Below, piece by piece: positions 45,271-54,800 of a stretch of 64,000 bases of DNA. The position numbers and the translations under genes were made by a program. Below the pieces are notes generated by a model, which worked only from the letters and a program-made list of their open reading frames with translations, was not told the origin of the DNA and did no database searches. The stretch comes from Aquirufa antheringensis (GTDB lineage Bacteria; Bacteroidota; Bacteroidia; Cytophagales; Spirosomataceae): NCBI RefSeq assembly GCF_004307425.1, contig NZ_SEWZ01000002.1, positions 562,935 through 626,934 of the forward strand. Reading direction: 5' to 3'. Every line of letters begins with the position of its first letter. Positions within the stretch are counted from its first letter, which is position 1.

Positions 45271-46794
45271 ATGCTTAAAAAGATGTTTTTTTTCTTTCTG
45301 ACAGCACAAATCTACGCCCAAACCATTCCCGTGGGCCGGCCAGATTTTTCTGAAGAGCGTCTCCGTAATCAACAATTGATCTCCGGAGCCACTTATTCGT
45401 TTACTATACGGCCGATTTCAGATTCGGCCGCTACAGGTCTGCTACCCGCCACTGTCCTGAATCAGCTAAATACCTACGCCCCCTTGGGATGGAACGACGG
45501 CGCGATGATCCCGGCGAAAGGTTTGCAAACTTATTTAACGGCAGGTTTTTTTACCCACTACAAAGGCCTAAGTCTCCAGCTGATGCCGGAATTCGTCTAC
45601 GCGGAGAACCGAGACTTCGGAACTTTTTCCCTTCAAGGCCCTCAGCGCGCTCCCATGTTAGTTTTGTGGAATAGCACAGACATTCCGGAACGCTTTGGGA
45701 CCTCTGCCTATTCCCGTTTTCGTTTAGGCCAAAGTGCCCTCCGCCTCTCCTCCCGCTCCGTCTCTGTGGGTATTTCCACCGAGAATCTCTGGTGGGGTCC
45801 GGGTTTCCGCAACTCCCTTCTCCTGTCAAACAATGCCCCAGGCTTCTTGCACGGGACATTCAATAGCGTCAAACCGCTAAAAACCTTCCTGGGCTCTTTC
45901 GAATTCCAGCTGATTGGCGGGCGCTTAGAGGGGTCTGGGGTACAGCCTTTGGCATCCGATTATATAGTCAACGGCATCAATTATTTAGAGCCTAAATCCA
46001 CGGATGCCCGCTACATTTCTGCCCTCACCTTGAATTACCAGCCGCGCTGGGTACCCGGACTATTCCTCGGTTTCTCCCGCGCTTTCCATCTTTATACATC
46101 TGACATGGGCTCGGGCTTGACGGACGTGTTTCCGTTCTTACTGCCCTTTGAAAAAAAGAATCTTCCGCTGGAGGATGCGAAGCGAAGAGACCAGTTAGCG
46201 TCCTTGAATGTGCGCTGGGTTTTTCCGGCCTCCCATGTCGAGCTCTACGGGGAATTAGGCTATAATGATTACAAGAATAGTTTTTGGGATTGGTTAACGT
46301 CCATGGAGCATTCCAGGGCCTATATCCTAGGTTTACGCAAGGTGTTCAAACAGTCTTCCGGCCGGTATATTCGCCTGGCTTTGGAAAACACCACCCTGGA
46401 AATGACCGCTGATCGCCTCGTACGCAATAATGGCCCCTGGTATCGCCACGATTTTGTTCGCCACGGCTACACAAACGAGGGTCAGGTGCTAGGTGCCGGC
46501 ATAGGTCCCGGATCAAACCTCCAAACCTTTGACCTCGCCTTCGTTCGCCCCGCTTCCATCGCCGGTTTTTCTATCGAGCGCTACGCCCACAACATGGATT
46601 ACTATTACGACGCGTTTAAAACCTATGATGCGAAATGGGTAGACCTGATGTGGGGTGGATATTACCAAAGAAGAATCCAGGCCTATTCCCTCACCGCCAA
46701 ATTAAATTTCGCCTGGATGCGCAATTACCAATGGGTGCTCGACCAGCACGTACTGAATGCCCAATTGCAATTATCAGCAACTAGATATTTTTAG
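45271..46794 (+). CDS. Wzi-like capsule assembly outer-membrane protein (3 of 3)
   Basis: This is a 507-residue beta-barrel protein. Start at ATG 45271 gives the signal peptide LKKMFFFFLTAQIYAQ; a much longer upstream frame lies antisense to the transferase gene and is rejected. ATG 45283 is an alternative. The family block ISTENLWWGPGFRNSLLLSN lies near 170-189, followed by NNAPGFLHGTFNS-type sequence. It is separated from the other two Wzi genes by the polymerase and transferase genes. Higher GC than copy 2. Confidence 0.87.
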   Translation: MLKKMFFFFLTAQIYAQTIPVGRPDFSEERLRNQQLISGATYSFTIRPISDSAATGLLPATVLNQLNTYAPLGWNDGAMIPAKGLQTYLTAGFFTHYKGLSLQLMPEFVYAENRDFGTFSLQGPQRAPMLVLWNSTDIPERFGTSAYSRFRLGQSALRLSSRSVSVGISTENLWWGPGFRNSLLLSNNAPGFLHGTFNSVKPLKTFLGSFEFQLIGGRLEGSGVQPLASDYIVNGINYLEPKSTDARYISALTLNYQPRWVPGLFLGFSRAFHLYTSDMGSGLTDVFPFLLPFEKKNLPLEDAKRRDQLASLNVRWVFPASHVELYGELGYNDYKNSFWDWLTSMEHSRAYILGLRKVFKQSSGRYIRLALENTTLEMTADRLVRNNGPWYRHDFVRHGYTNEGQVLGAGIGPGSNLQTFDLAFVRPASIAGFSIERYAHNMDYYYDAFKTYDAKWVDLMWGGYYQRRIQAYSLTAKLNFAWMRNYQWVLDQHVLNAQLQLSATRYF

Positions 46795-46854
46795 CTTCCA
46801 GAACATTATTTCATTTATTTTTAGGTAATTTCGATTTCTTAATTCGAAGCCTAC

Positions 46855-47121
46855 ATGAAAAATATTCTTATCGTATTGCTAATCAGTGCTTTAAGTTCTT
46901 TCGTTGCGCCTGCAACTAAGACCATTTCTGTCAAAACGGATCCAGCGGGAGCAGAAGTTATATTAAACGGTTACTTCGTGGGGAAAACCCCCATCGAAAT
47001 TAAGATCGACGAAAAGCAATACAATTTTCTTTCGATTTCGAAATCTGGCTACAAGCGCCAGCGTGTCGAACTGAAAGGAATTAATAAAGAAGTCGAGGTG
47101 AAATTAGAGAAGGATCTCTAA
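46855..47121 (+). CDS. Secreted PEGA-domain protein
   Basis: This is an 88-residue protein with a signal peptide (about 1-19) followed by a single PEGA domain: KTISVKTDPAGAEVILNGYFVGKTP, then a second-strand motif SISKSGYKRQRVELKG. The domain is named for its P-E-G-A-like motif, here D-P-A-G-A. PEGA domains occur in surface and periplasmic proteins and probably bind cell-envelope components; the exact role is unknown. It ends at the tail of the convergent PLP-enzyme gene with a four-base overlap. Confidence 0.85.
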   Translation: MKNILIVLLISALSSFVAPATKTISVKTDPAGAEVILNGYFVGKTPIEIKIDEKQYNFLSISKSGYKRQRVELKGINKEVEVKLEKDL

Positions 47122-48245
47122 ATAGTAGCCAGCGCCTGTTCTAGGTCAGCCCACAAATCATCTACATGTTCTAAACCGATCGAGAAACGCAATAAGTTTC
47201 CCGGTGTCGTACTTTGCGGTCCTTCAATGGACTTGCGGTGTTCCACCAGTGATTCTACGCCACCTAAGCTCGTCGCTTGTTGGAAAATCTGCAGTTTACC
47301 CGCCATCTCCCTCGTTTCTGTTTCCCCCGTTTTCACCTGCAAAGCGATCATGCCACTGAATCCTTGAGGCATCTGTTTTTTTGCCAAAGCGTGCTGCGGA
47401 TGTGATTCCAGGCCAGGATAATGCACTAATTCTACCTTAGGGTGTTTTTCCAAACGCTTCGCCAGTTCCAACGCGTTCGCACTGTGCTCTCTCATTCTCA
47501 AAGGCAAAGTCTTCAAACCCCTCGCTAATAAGTAACAGTCCAACGGATTAGGAGTCGCACCCATCAAAATCTGCACTCTTTCAATTCTTTTCGCCCACTC
47601 ATCATCCTCTTTTACTAGCACTGCCCCGCCCATGATGTCCGAATGTCCGCCGATGTACTTCGTCGTCGCGTGCATCACGAAGTCCGCGCCATGAGCGATG
47701 GGATTTTGGAGCACTGGTGTGCCCATCGTATTATCCACGCCTAATTTAAGTCCGTGTTTTTTAGCAATGACTGACAGGCCTTCAATATCCGTTATGCTCA
47801 GCATCGGATTCGCCGGTGTCTCCGCCCAGATGAGCTTTGTGTTTTTTTGTACCGCTTTTTCTACCTGTGCCAAATCCGTCATATCCACCTGCGTCACTTC
47901 TAGTCCCCAGGGACCCAAAATCTCTTCCGCCAGTTTGTACGAGGCATAATACCCCACTTCGGGCATTAAAATATGGTCACCAGATTGTAGGCATTGGAAG
48001 ACGGCGTTGACGGCGGCGAGGCCTGAGCCGAAGGCGAAGCCTCGCGACGCCCCTTCTAAGGCCGCCAGGCCTTTTTCAAGTGCCGTGCGGTTAGGGTTGG
48101 AGTTGCGAGAATACATGTGACCTTTCGGATACGTTCCGTCCAAAGCCCGTTCAAAAGTCGTCGTCAAAAACACCGGCGCCGCAATCGCTCCCGCCGTCTC
48201 ATCCTTCAAATGACTCCCATGTACCGCAATCGTCTCCTTTTTCAT
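47118..48245 (-). CDS. Cys/Met metabolism PLP enzyme (cystathionine gamma-synthase/lyase type)
   Basis: This 375-residue fold-type I PLP enzyme has its lysine at K196 in [16 protein letters not shown]. The segment [10 protein letters not shown] near 44-53 provides the phosphate-binding tyrosine and arginine of the neighbouring subunit, and [12 protein letters not shown] is the usual cofactor-ring segment. It could be a cystathionine gamma-synthase (methionine synthesis) or a gamma-/beta-lyase; the sequence read by eye does not decide. It overlaps the LptB gene by four bases (ATGA), an arrangement without obvious functional meaning. Cysteine genes lie at 62-64 kb. Confidence 0.9.
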   Translation of the reverse strand: MKKETIAVHGSHLKDETAGAIAAPVFLTTTFERALDGTYPKGHMYSRNSNPNRTALEKGLAALEGASRGFAFGSGLAAVNAVFQCLQSGDHILMPEVGYYASYKLAEEILGPWGLEVTQVDMTDLAQVEKAVQKNTKLIWAETPANPMLSITDIEGLSVIAKKHGLKLGVDNTMGTPVLQNPIAHGADFVMHATTKYIGGHSDIMGGAVLVKEDDEWAKRIERVQILMGATPNPLDCYLLARGLKTLPLRMREHSANALELAKRLEKHPKVELVHYPGLESHPQHALAKKQMPQGFSGMIALQVKTGETETREMAGKLQIFQQATSLGGVESLVEHRKSIEGPQSTTPGNLLRFSIGLEHVDDLWADLEQALATI

Positions 48246-48976
48246 CGCTGATTTTCTCTAAGCTTAAAGTTTTTACCTAAATACAAACGACGAACTTGTT
48301 CGTCATCCGCTAATTCTCGTGGCGTCCCCGCCTTCAAAATCTTACCCTCAAAAAGCAAATAAGCCCTATCCGTAATCGATAGCGTCTCATCCACATTATG
48401 ATCCGTAATCAAAATCCCAATATTCCGGTATTTTAACTTCGACACTATCGTCTGAATCTCCTCCACCGCGATCGGATCGACCCCCGCAAACGGCTCATCC
48501 AACAGAATAAACTTAGGATCCACCGCCAGCGCCCTCGCGATCTCCGTTCTTCTCCTCTCACCCCCAGAAAGCACCTGACCTAAACTCTTCCGCACATGCG
48601 TTAAGGAAAACTCCTCCAAAAGGCTCTCCACCTTCTCTTTCTGCGCCGCCTTCGACAAATCCGTCATCTCTAACACCGCCTGAATATTTTCCTCCACACT
48701 CAGCGTCCTAAAAACCGACGCCTCCTGCGCTAAATACCCGATTCCAAGCCTTGCCCTCTTATACATAGGCAAGTCTGTTACGTCCAAATCATCCAAGAAC
48801 ACTTTCCCCTCATTCGGCTTCACCAAACCCGTAGCGATGTAGAAGGAAGTCGTTTTACCCGCGCCATTTGGCCCCAACAAACCCACAATCTCCCCTTGCG
48901 CCACCTGGTACGAAATGTGATCATTCACTAATCGTTGGCCGTATTTCTTGACTAAATTCTCTGTCCGTAAAATCAT
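48242..48976 (-). CDS. lptB: LPS export ABC transporter ATPase LptB
   Basis: This 244-residue ABC ATPase powers LPS extraction from the inner membrane with LptF/LptG. Walker A is GPNGAGKTT (35-43), the signature is [15 protein letters not shown], Walker B and D-loop [18 protein letters not shown], and the switch histidine ITDHNV. The FAGVDPIAV segment and [10 protein letters not shown] are characteristic of LptB. LptC, LptF and LptG genes are not beside it. It is cotranscribed with the PLP enzyme gene. Confidence 0.94.
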   Translation of the reverse strand: MILRTENLVKKYGQRLVNDHISYQVAQGEIVGLLGPNGAGKTTSFYIATGLVKPNEGKVFLDDLDVTDLPMYKRARLGIGYLAQEASVFRTLSVEENIQAVLEMTDLSKAAQKEKVESLLEEFSLTHVRKSLGQVLSGGERRRTEIARALAVDPKFILLDEPFAGVDPIAVEEIQTIVSKLKYRNIGILITDHNVDETLSITDRAYLLFEGKILKAGTPRELADDEQVRRLYLGKNFKLRENQR

Positions 48977-49168
48977 GCCTTAAAAATACGAATTATTTCG
49001 ATGTTTTCCCTTCTTGCCCCCTCGCTCTCGTCTTTAAACCCTTTTAGCGCCCTGATTGTTCAGCCTGGCCTTGCTGTTCAGTATGATTTGGTTTTCTACA
49101 TGGCCTTTCTGTTCAAAATGGCTCTGATTGCGTAGAATCGACAAATGGAGAAATAAATCGTCTGGCGT

Positions 49169-49319
49169 AAAAGTCGATTTTCAGGTATTGACAGATTGTG
49201 TCAATAGCGCGAGTATCCTCCGCCGGCGGAATGCGCTGTAAAAGGCTATTTTGTGAATAATTGCGCGAGTCATTAAAGTCGATTTTTCGGTATTGACAGA
49301 TTGTGTCAATACCTGAAAA
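49169..49319. repeat. Two copies of a palindromic element with flanking repeats
   Basis: The 592-base stretch 48977-49568 has no credible gene. Within it GGTATTGACA-GATTG-TGTCAATA occurs at 49184-49206 and, as a perfect 10-bp palindrome, GGTATTGACA-GATTG-TGTCAATACC at 49289-49313. Both are preceded by AAAGTCGATTTT(T)C and lie near GCGCGAGT, so a block of about 105 bases appears duplicated. A third relative is at 58727-58751. The rest of the gap shows no structure I can name, apart from the array at 49426. Confidence 0.8.
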
Positions 49320-49425
49320 GGCCTCTGAGTGCCTCGAAGATATTTCAACATTATGCCCTTCCAGGCATTTCTGGGTTATTATGGTAATTGTTAGCAGGTT
49401 TGCATTAACCCATTCTTCTACTCCG

Positions 49426-49572
49426 GACTAAGCGACAAAGTCGCGACTAAGTCACGAAGTGACGACCAGATTGCGCAGCAATGACTTCGCGGAGCGACCA
49501 CGACCAGATTGCGCAGCAATGACTACGCTCAGCGACTCCCGACTAGAGACTAGTGACTGCACGAAGTGCTAC
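49426..49572. repeat. Second mini-hairpin array (minus-strand sense)
   Basis: Read on the minus strand, it begins on the TAG stop of the lipoprotein gene and runs on with units of GTC plus small stem-loops: CAC-TTC-GTG, TTGC-TGC-GCAA (twice), GTCAC-TTC-GTGAC, GCGAC-TTT-GTCGC. The last two match units of the array at 23537 closely. It is more degenerate than that array. Together the two define a repeat family placed right after stop codons. Confidence 0.8.
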
Positions 49573-50090
49573 AATACCACCCCACTAACCGAATAGCGAG
49601 TAGGCGAGGAGAACCAGCGCAAAGCTTGTGAACCTGAAATGGTGTAGGAAACCACGCGACCGGAGATGAGGTGCATGGAGAGTTTTTTGGAGGTAATGTA
49701 AATTAAATTCTCAGAAGAGATCTCAAAATCTACCGTAGATGGTCTGCCGGCTGAGTCTAAAGCGATTTGGAAGGAACGAACGGGAAGGTCTTCGCCTTTT
49801 TTCAGCACGTAAAGGATCAGGCCTGGGGCGCTGTGATTCTCGTAGCTGAGGGCGTAGGCAGGTTTGTTGAGGTCGGCTTCTTGGAAGAGGGCCCATTCTT
49901 TGGCCAAATCCACCTGGGCCGAATCAATCACTTCTGCTGTGCCATCTAAGATGACGGTCTTTTTTACCGAAAGGGGGGAAGATGATAGGCGATTCAGCTC
50001 CTTTTTCCAGTCGTAGAAATGGGTAGCCGGCTCCGGGGAGGGGGTGCACGCAACGAATGTCAAAAAGAGTAAAAGGCTGAGGCGAATCAT
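49569..50090 (-). CDS. Hypothetical lipoprotein
   Basis: This is a 173-residue secreted protein. The lipobox F-V-A-C near residue 15 follows a hydrophobic segment (LSLLLFLTFVA), so it is probably lipid-anchored after signal peptidase II cleavage. The rest is mostly beta-strand with no motif I recognise. Its last codons and TAG stop run into the mini-hairpin array, so the C-terminus may have been changed by the array. A -7 promoter element lies five bases before the ATG. Function unknown. Confidence 0.7.
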   Translation of the reverse strand: MIRLSLLLFLTFVACTPSPEPATHFYDWKKELNRLSSSPLSVKKTVILDGTAEVIDSAQVDLAKEWALFQEADLNKPAYALSYENHSAPGLILYVLKKGEDLPVRSFQIALDSAGRPSTVDFEISSENLIYITSKKLSMHLISGRVVSYTISGSQALRWFSSPTRYSVSGVVL

Positions 50091-50095
50091 CCCCC

Positions 50096-50103
50096 CAAAG
50101 GTA
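50096..50103 (-). promoter_or_regulatory. Bacteroidota -7 promoter element (TACCTTTG)
   Basis: This is an exact TAnnTTTG on the minus strand, five bases before the lipoprotein ATG at 50090. A run of G follows it. No -33 TTTG at the usual distance. Confidence 0.45.
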
Positions 50104-50111
50104 AGAAAATT

Positions 50112-50318
50112 TTAGGCCGAGAACACATCCTCAATGGGAATCTTCAAGACTCGGATGAGGAGGTAAATTTTGGTGGCGTTGGGATAATGTTTGCCGGATT
50201 CCCAATAATTGTAGGCACTTTGGGAAACTCCTACGGCAGAAGCGACTTCTTGTTGTGTCATCCGTAATGTCAAGCGGGACTTGATCAAAACGGTCGAAAA
50301 GACTAGTTTGGTTTTCAT
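50112..50318 (-). CDS. Small XRE-family helix-turn-helix protein
   Basis: This 68-residue protein is almost entirely an HTH_3 domain: LRMTQQEVASAVGVSQSAYN followed by YWESGKHYPNATKIYLLIRVL, with recognition helix SQSAYNYWESGK. It resembles phage-repressor-like regulators such as those in small autoregulated operons. It lies 9 bases before the promoter of the lipoprotein gene on the same strand, and could regulate it. Targets unknown. Confidence 0.85.
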   Translation of the reverse strand: MKTKLVFSTVLIKSRLTLRMTQQEVASAVGVSQSAYNYWESGKHYPNATKIYLLIRVLKIPIEDVFSA

Positions 50319-50443
50319 ATTTTATTAGTGGTTAGCGTTTTATTTTTGATAATATTCAGAGAATAAATGCAAAAACAAAACTATTAACACTTTTATCCTA
50401 AACTTTATAAAAACACTGATAATGACGCGCAATGAGGGTATAA

Positions 50444-50485
50444 AAAAAGTCCTCAAAAGACAAAATTGGCTTTTGAGGACTTTTT
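50444..50485. terminator. Bidirectional intrinsic terminator
   Basis: A 16-base left arm (AAAAAGTCCTCAAAAG) pairs with CTTTTGAGGACTTTTT around a 10-base loop. A-rich and T-rich ends on both sides allow use in either direction. On the minus strand it lies just after the amidohydrolase stop at 50506. Confidence 0.85.
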
Positions 50486-50505
50486 AGACTGCACTTTAAT
50501 TCAAC

Positions 50506-51810
50506 TTATTTCACGTTGTACTTGTACTTATAACGCTCAAAAAGTTGGGAATGTTTGTTGTCTAAATTCAAGGCGCGGCCCTGAATGAAGGCATGAGTTA
50601 AAACGCTCGTGCGCATGTCTAACACATCACCTGTTGAGATGATTAGGTTCGCGTCTTTGCCTGATTCGATACTGCCGGTGCGGTCTGAAATGCCAAGGAT
50701 TTTTGCGGCATTTAGCGTGATCGCTGAAAGCGCTTCTTCCTTTGTCATCCCGTAAGCTGACATGGTTCCAGCGTGGAAAGGCAGGTCGCGCTGGCGCCAG
50801 TTTCCATCGCCGCCTTCGAAGCCTACAGAGAATAAGACGCCTGCTTTTTGTAACATTCCGGGTGTCTTGTACGGCTGATCTACGGCGTCATCTTCTGCAG
50901 CGGGAAGGCTGTGGATTTCTCCCAAAATCACCGCCACCTTATTCTCCTTCAAAATATCCGCAATCATCCAACTGTCTGTGGCTCCCACTAGGACAAGTTT
51001 GAAGTTGAATTCTTTGGCAAAATTAATCGCCGCTAGCATCTCCTTCACTAAATCACAGTGCACGAAAAAGGGCTTGCTTCCGTCAAATAAGCCTCTCGTA
51101 GCTTCGAACTTCAAGTTCGTGCTTGTATGTGTCTTCTCGTTTAGATATGCTTTTGCTTCCTTAAAAAAGGACCGCGCCTCTTCGAGGCGCGCCAACCCCG
51201 CCGCCACTGGATCCGCGTTTGCTCCTCTTCTTTGAAAAGCAGCTGGACGGTTAATCAAGGCTGGCATCTTAAAGTGAATGCCATTGTCCATCGCGTAAGC
51301 GGCATCTTGCCAGTTCCATGCGTCTAATTGCACGACGCTAGAAGAACCGGGAATCATCCCGCCTTGCGGCGTAATTTGCGCTAATAAAACGCCATTCGAA
51401 CGCACCGTGTTGATGATTTTCGAATCGGTATTATAGGCTACGATCGAACGGATGTTCGGGTTCATTTCGCCTAATTCCTCGATGTCAATGGTCGACTTCG
51501 TAGAAGCGAATTCCACCAAACCTAAGCTCGAGTTAGGGGCGATTAAGCCTGGATAGACTTGCTTTCCTGTGGCATCAATGCGTTCTACGTCTCCTGAAAT
51601 AGTCACAGGAGTGGCAGATACGGATTTGATTTTGCCTTTTTCGAGAACGAGCGTGCCGTTTTCGATGATGGTTCCGTTGCCCACGTGGATGGTACCGCCG
51701 GTGATGACGATGGTCTTGCTTTGGGCAGGGGATGGGTGCATGGTTTCTTGTGCGAATGCAGAGATCCCGCTAAGCGCAAAGAAAAGAGTATATATGATCT
51801 GTTTTTTCAT
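50506..51810 (-). CDS. Secreted amidohydrolase-superfamily protein, metal site degenerate
   Basis: This 434-residue protein has a signal peptide (about 1-20, ending SAFAQ). The amidohydrolase composite domain opens with TIVITGGTIHVGNG and closes with AKILGISDRTGSIESGKDANLII, both typical. The usual HxH after the first strand is absent: VYPGLIAPNSSLGL replaces the expected IDxHxH. Some later His residues remain (FVHCDLV). It may be a non-metal or partner protein of the larger enzyme encoded eight bases upstream on the same strand. The two are probably co-transcribed. Substrate unknown. Confidence 0.83.
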   Translation of the reverse strand: MKKQIIYTLFFALSGISAFAQETMHPSPAQSKTIVITGGTIHVGNGTIIENGTLVLEKGKIKSVSATPVTISGDVERIDATGKQVYPGLIAPNSSLGLVEFASTKSTIDIEELGEMNPNIRSIVAYNTDSKIINTVRSNGVLLAQITPQGGMIPGSSSVVQLDAWNWQDAAYAMDNGIHFKMPALINRPAAFQRRGANADPVAAGLARLEEARSFFKEAKAYLNEKTHTSTNLKFEATRGLFDGSKPFFVHCDLVKEMLAAINFAKEFNFKLVLVGATDSWMIADILKENKVAVILGEIHSLPAAEDDAVDQPYKTPGMLQKAGVLFSVGFEGGDGNWRQRDLPFHAGTMSAYGMTKEEALSAITLNAAKILGISDRTGSIESGKDANLIISTGDVLDMRTSVLTHAFIQGRALNLDNKHSQLFERYKYKYNVK

Positions 51811-51818
51811 CTTAAATC

Positions 51819-54800
51819 TTAGTTTTCAGTGTTAGCCCAACGGTTCGAAATACGGTCCCAAATGCTGTTTCCGTGGTGGTGATCCTCCTCGCATTCGTTC
51901 TCCGCCTTGTAGGATGGAGTCGCTGGACGAGTCGATGCGCCGCCTTTTTTCGCGCCGATCATCTTTTGCACTAAGCGTTGTTTTTCTGCTTTCAATTCCG
52001 CTTGGCGAATCAAATCTGCCGCGCGGTCGAAAACTACTGCGCCATCAACGATCGTGTGCTCCGATTTCGCATAAATCGATAATGGATTGTCTGACCAAAC
52101 CACGATATCGGCATCCTTACCTTCCTTGATGGAACCGACGCGGTCAGCGACGTGTAACATTTTGGCAGGATTCAACGTCACCATTTTCAACGCTTCTTCC
52201 TCCGACATACCTGCGTATTTCACTGATTTCGCTGCTTCTTGGTTCAAACGACGTGCCATTTCCGCATCATCCGAATTAATCGCCACGTTCACGCCCGTCT
52301 TTTGCATCAAGTAGGCATTTTGCGGGATTGCGTCCGTCACCTCCATTTTATAGGCCCACCAGTCTGAGAATGTCGAGGCATTCGCACCGTGTTTGGCCAT
52401 GATATCTGCTACTTTATAACCTTCCAAAATATGGGTAAACGTGTTCACCGTGAATCCAAAATGATCCGCCACTTTCATCATCGCGTTAATTTCGCTCTGT
52501 ACGTACGAGTGGCACGTGATGAAACGCTTGTGGTTCAAAATCTCCACCAAAGTCTCTAATTCCAAGTCAATACGCTTGCCAGGACCTTGTTTTTCATAGT
52601 CTCTCGCGCGAGTAAACGCATCCATTAACACCTGCTCCACCCCCATACGCGTGTCTGGGAAACGCGGATTTGACGTGTTCCAAGAGCGTTTTACGTTCTC
52701 GCCCAATGCGAATTTGATAAATGGATCCCAGTTTGCAAACTTCATTCCCTCGGCGTTCGCACCCCAACGGAACTTCAATAATTGCGTTTGGCCACCGATT
52801 GTGTTACATGATCCGTGCAAGATGTGGCTTGACGTTACGCCACCGCTCAATTGACGGTAGATGTCCACGTCATCTGGATCGATCACGTCTTGGATACGCA
52901 CCTCAGCCGTCACTGATTGCGAACATTCGTTAATGCCGCCGGTTCCCGCTACGTGCGAGTGCTCGTCGATGATACCCGCCGTCACGTGTTTGCCCGTTCC
53001 GTCGATCACACGCGCCGTTGGATCTTTCAATCCTTTGCCGATCGCCGCGATTTTACCGTTCTTTAATAAGACATCGCTGTCCTTTAAAACGCCTGATTTT
53101 TCATTTGTCCAAACCGTCGCGTTCTTGATCAAGATCGTTTCGGCCGTCGCTGGCTTGGGTGTTCCGTAGCCCGCAAATGGGTAGATGACGGATCCTAATT
53201 CCAATTTATCTTCTTTCTTACCTGCTTTTTTCGCTACCGTATCTGCCGCCGCGGAAGCCGTTGCTTTCCACGAAATCCAGTCGCCGTTCGCTAATTGGCC
53301 TGTTCCAGCGAAGCTCGCATCTCCGAATGTTCCCGTCAAACGCGTGCGCTTGCCTTTGTCGGCTTTCGAAGAGAAGCTCAAGTTGATTAAGGATTCTTTT
53401 TGAGAGAAGTCGACGGATGTGGTGTCTTTGGCCAAAATCTGAACCTTATACCCTCCTGGCTCACCTGAGATACTCAAAGTCGCCTTGTTTGCACCTAATT
53501 GTAAATCATATTTCCCTGCCAAAGAACTCCATTGTTCCTTCGCAATCGGATACGCATCGCCTTGTACCCAGTTCTCAATGATAGTCGTTTTTTCGGCGAA
53601 AACGGGACCATTCGTGATTACGAAGTTTGCTAATTTGCCTGCATCCAGACTTCCGACCATGTCAGAAACGCCTAAGATCGTTGCTGGGGTTGAAGTCAAC
53701 GCCTCTAACGCCTTTTGCTCGCTTAAACCGTATTGAATCGCCTTGCGGAGATTGGGCATAAAACTGCTCACATCTTTTAATCCATTCGCCGTAATCGCGA
53801 ACGATAGACTCGCTTTCTCAAAAGTCGCCGGGTTCGTAGGCGCTAATTCCCAGTGCTTCATATCCGCCACGTTCACGAAACGCGCGTCCGTCGGATCCTC
53901 TAAATCCATCGCTTGCGGGAAGTCCAAAGGCAAAATGAATTTCGCATTCGACGCTTTCATCTCATCAATTCGTTGGTATTCGTTACCGCTCGCTTTGATA
54001 ATGTATTGAACGCCAAACTCGTCGCCGATTTTATCTGCCCGTAAAACGGACCACTTATCGGTTACCTCGAAGATTTGTGGAAGCGCTTGAATTTCATTAA
54101 AAGAAGCCAAAGATAAATTCGTTCCCTCTTTCGCCGGCTTCGATTTGTACCAAGCGGCGTCTAAGAAGTTTTGGCGTAAAAGCGCAATCGAACCCATCAA
54201 CGAGCCCGGATAATCCTGCGTAGACGATCCCTTATTAAACGAATAGTGCGCCGAAGCTTTCTCTTTCAAGACCACCAAGTTTTCTCTTTGCTTCGCTAAG
54301 CTCACGAAAACGCCGGTTCCACGAGAGATACCGTCCATTTGATGCGTTAATACCGTGCCAAAGCCCAGCTTGCGCAATTCCTTCGCCTTTGAATCATTCA
54401 CCTCGAACAATTTCGCGTGCGAAACCTCCGATTTGATAGCCTGATTCCAAGAATAAGGGCCTTTTGTATTCGAAATCATTTGAGAGGGCGAGCGGTAACT
54501 ACCACCGCCAGCTGCCACAGCGTTCATGCCATAATCACTGTAAATATCGATGAAAGACGGGTAAATGTACTTACCGCCACAATCGATCACCACCGCGTCT
54601 TTAGGGACCGCCACAGCTCCGACCGATTCGATCTTACCATTTTTAATCACCAAAGTCGCCTTGGTTAAAGTCGTTTTTGCATCTTTCACGATGGTCGCGT
54701 TCGTGAAGGCATAATAGCCATTCGACGGACTTGCGACGTCATTAATCGGGAAAGTGACTTGAGAAAAGAGAGACGTGCTCACGAAGAGGAACAGGGCTCC

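Noticed and set aside
52651-53169. Plus-strand ORFs opposite the large amidohydrolase gene
   Set aside because: They mirror the codon pattern of the minus-strand gene and contain no recognisable domains.
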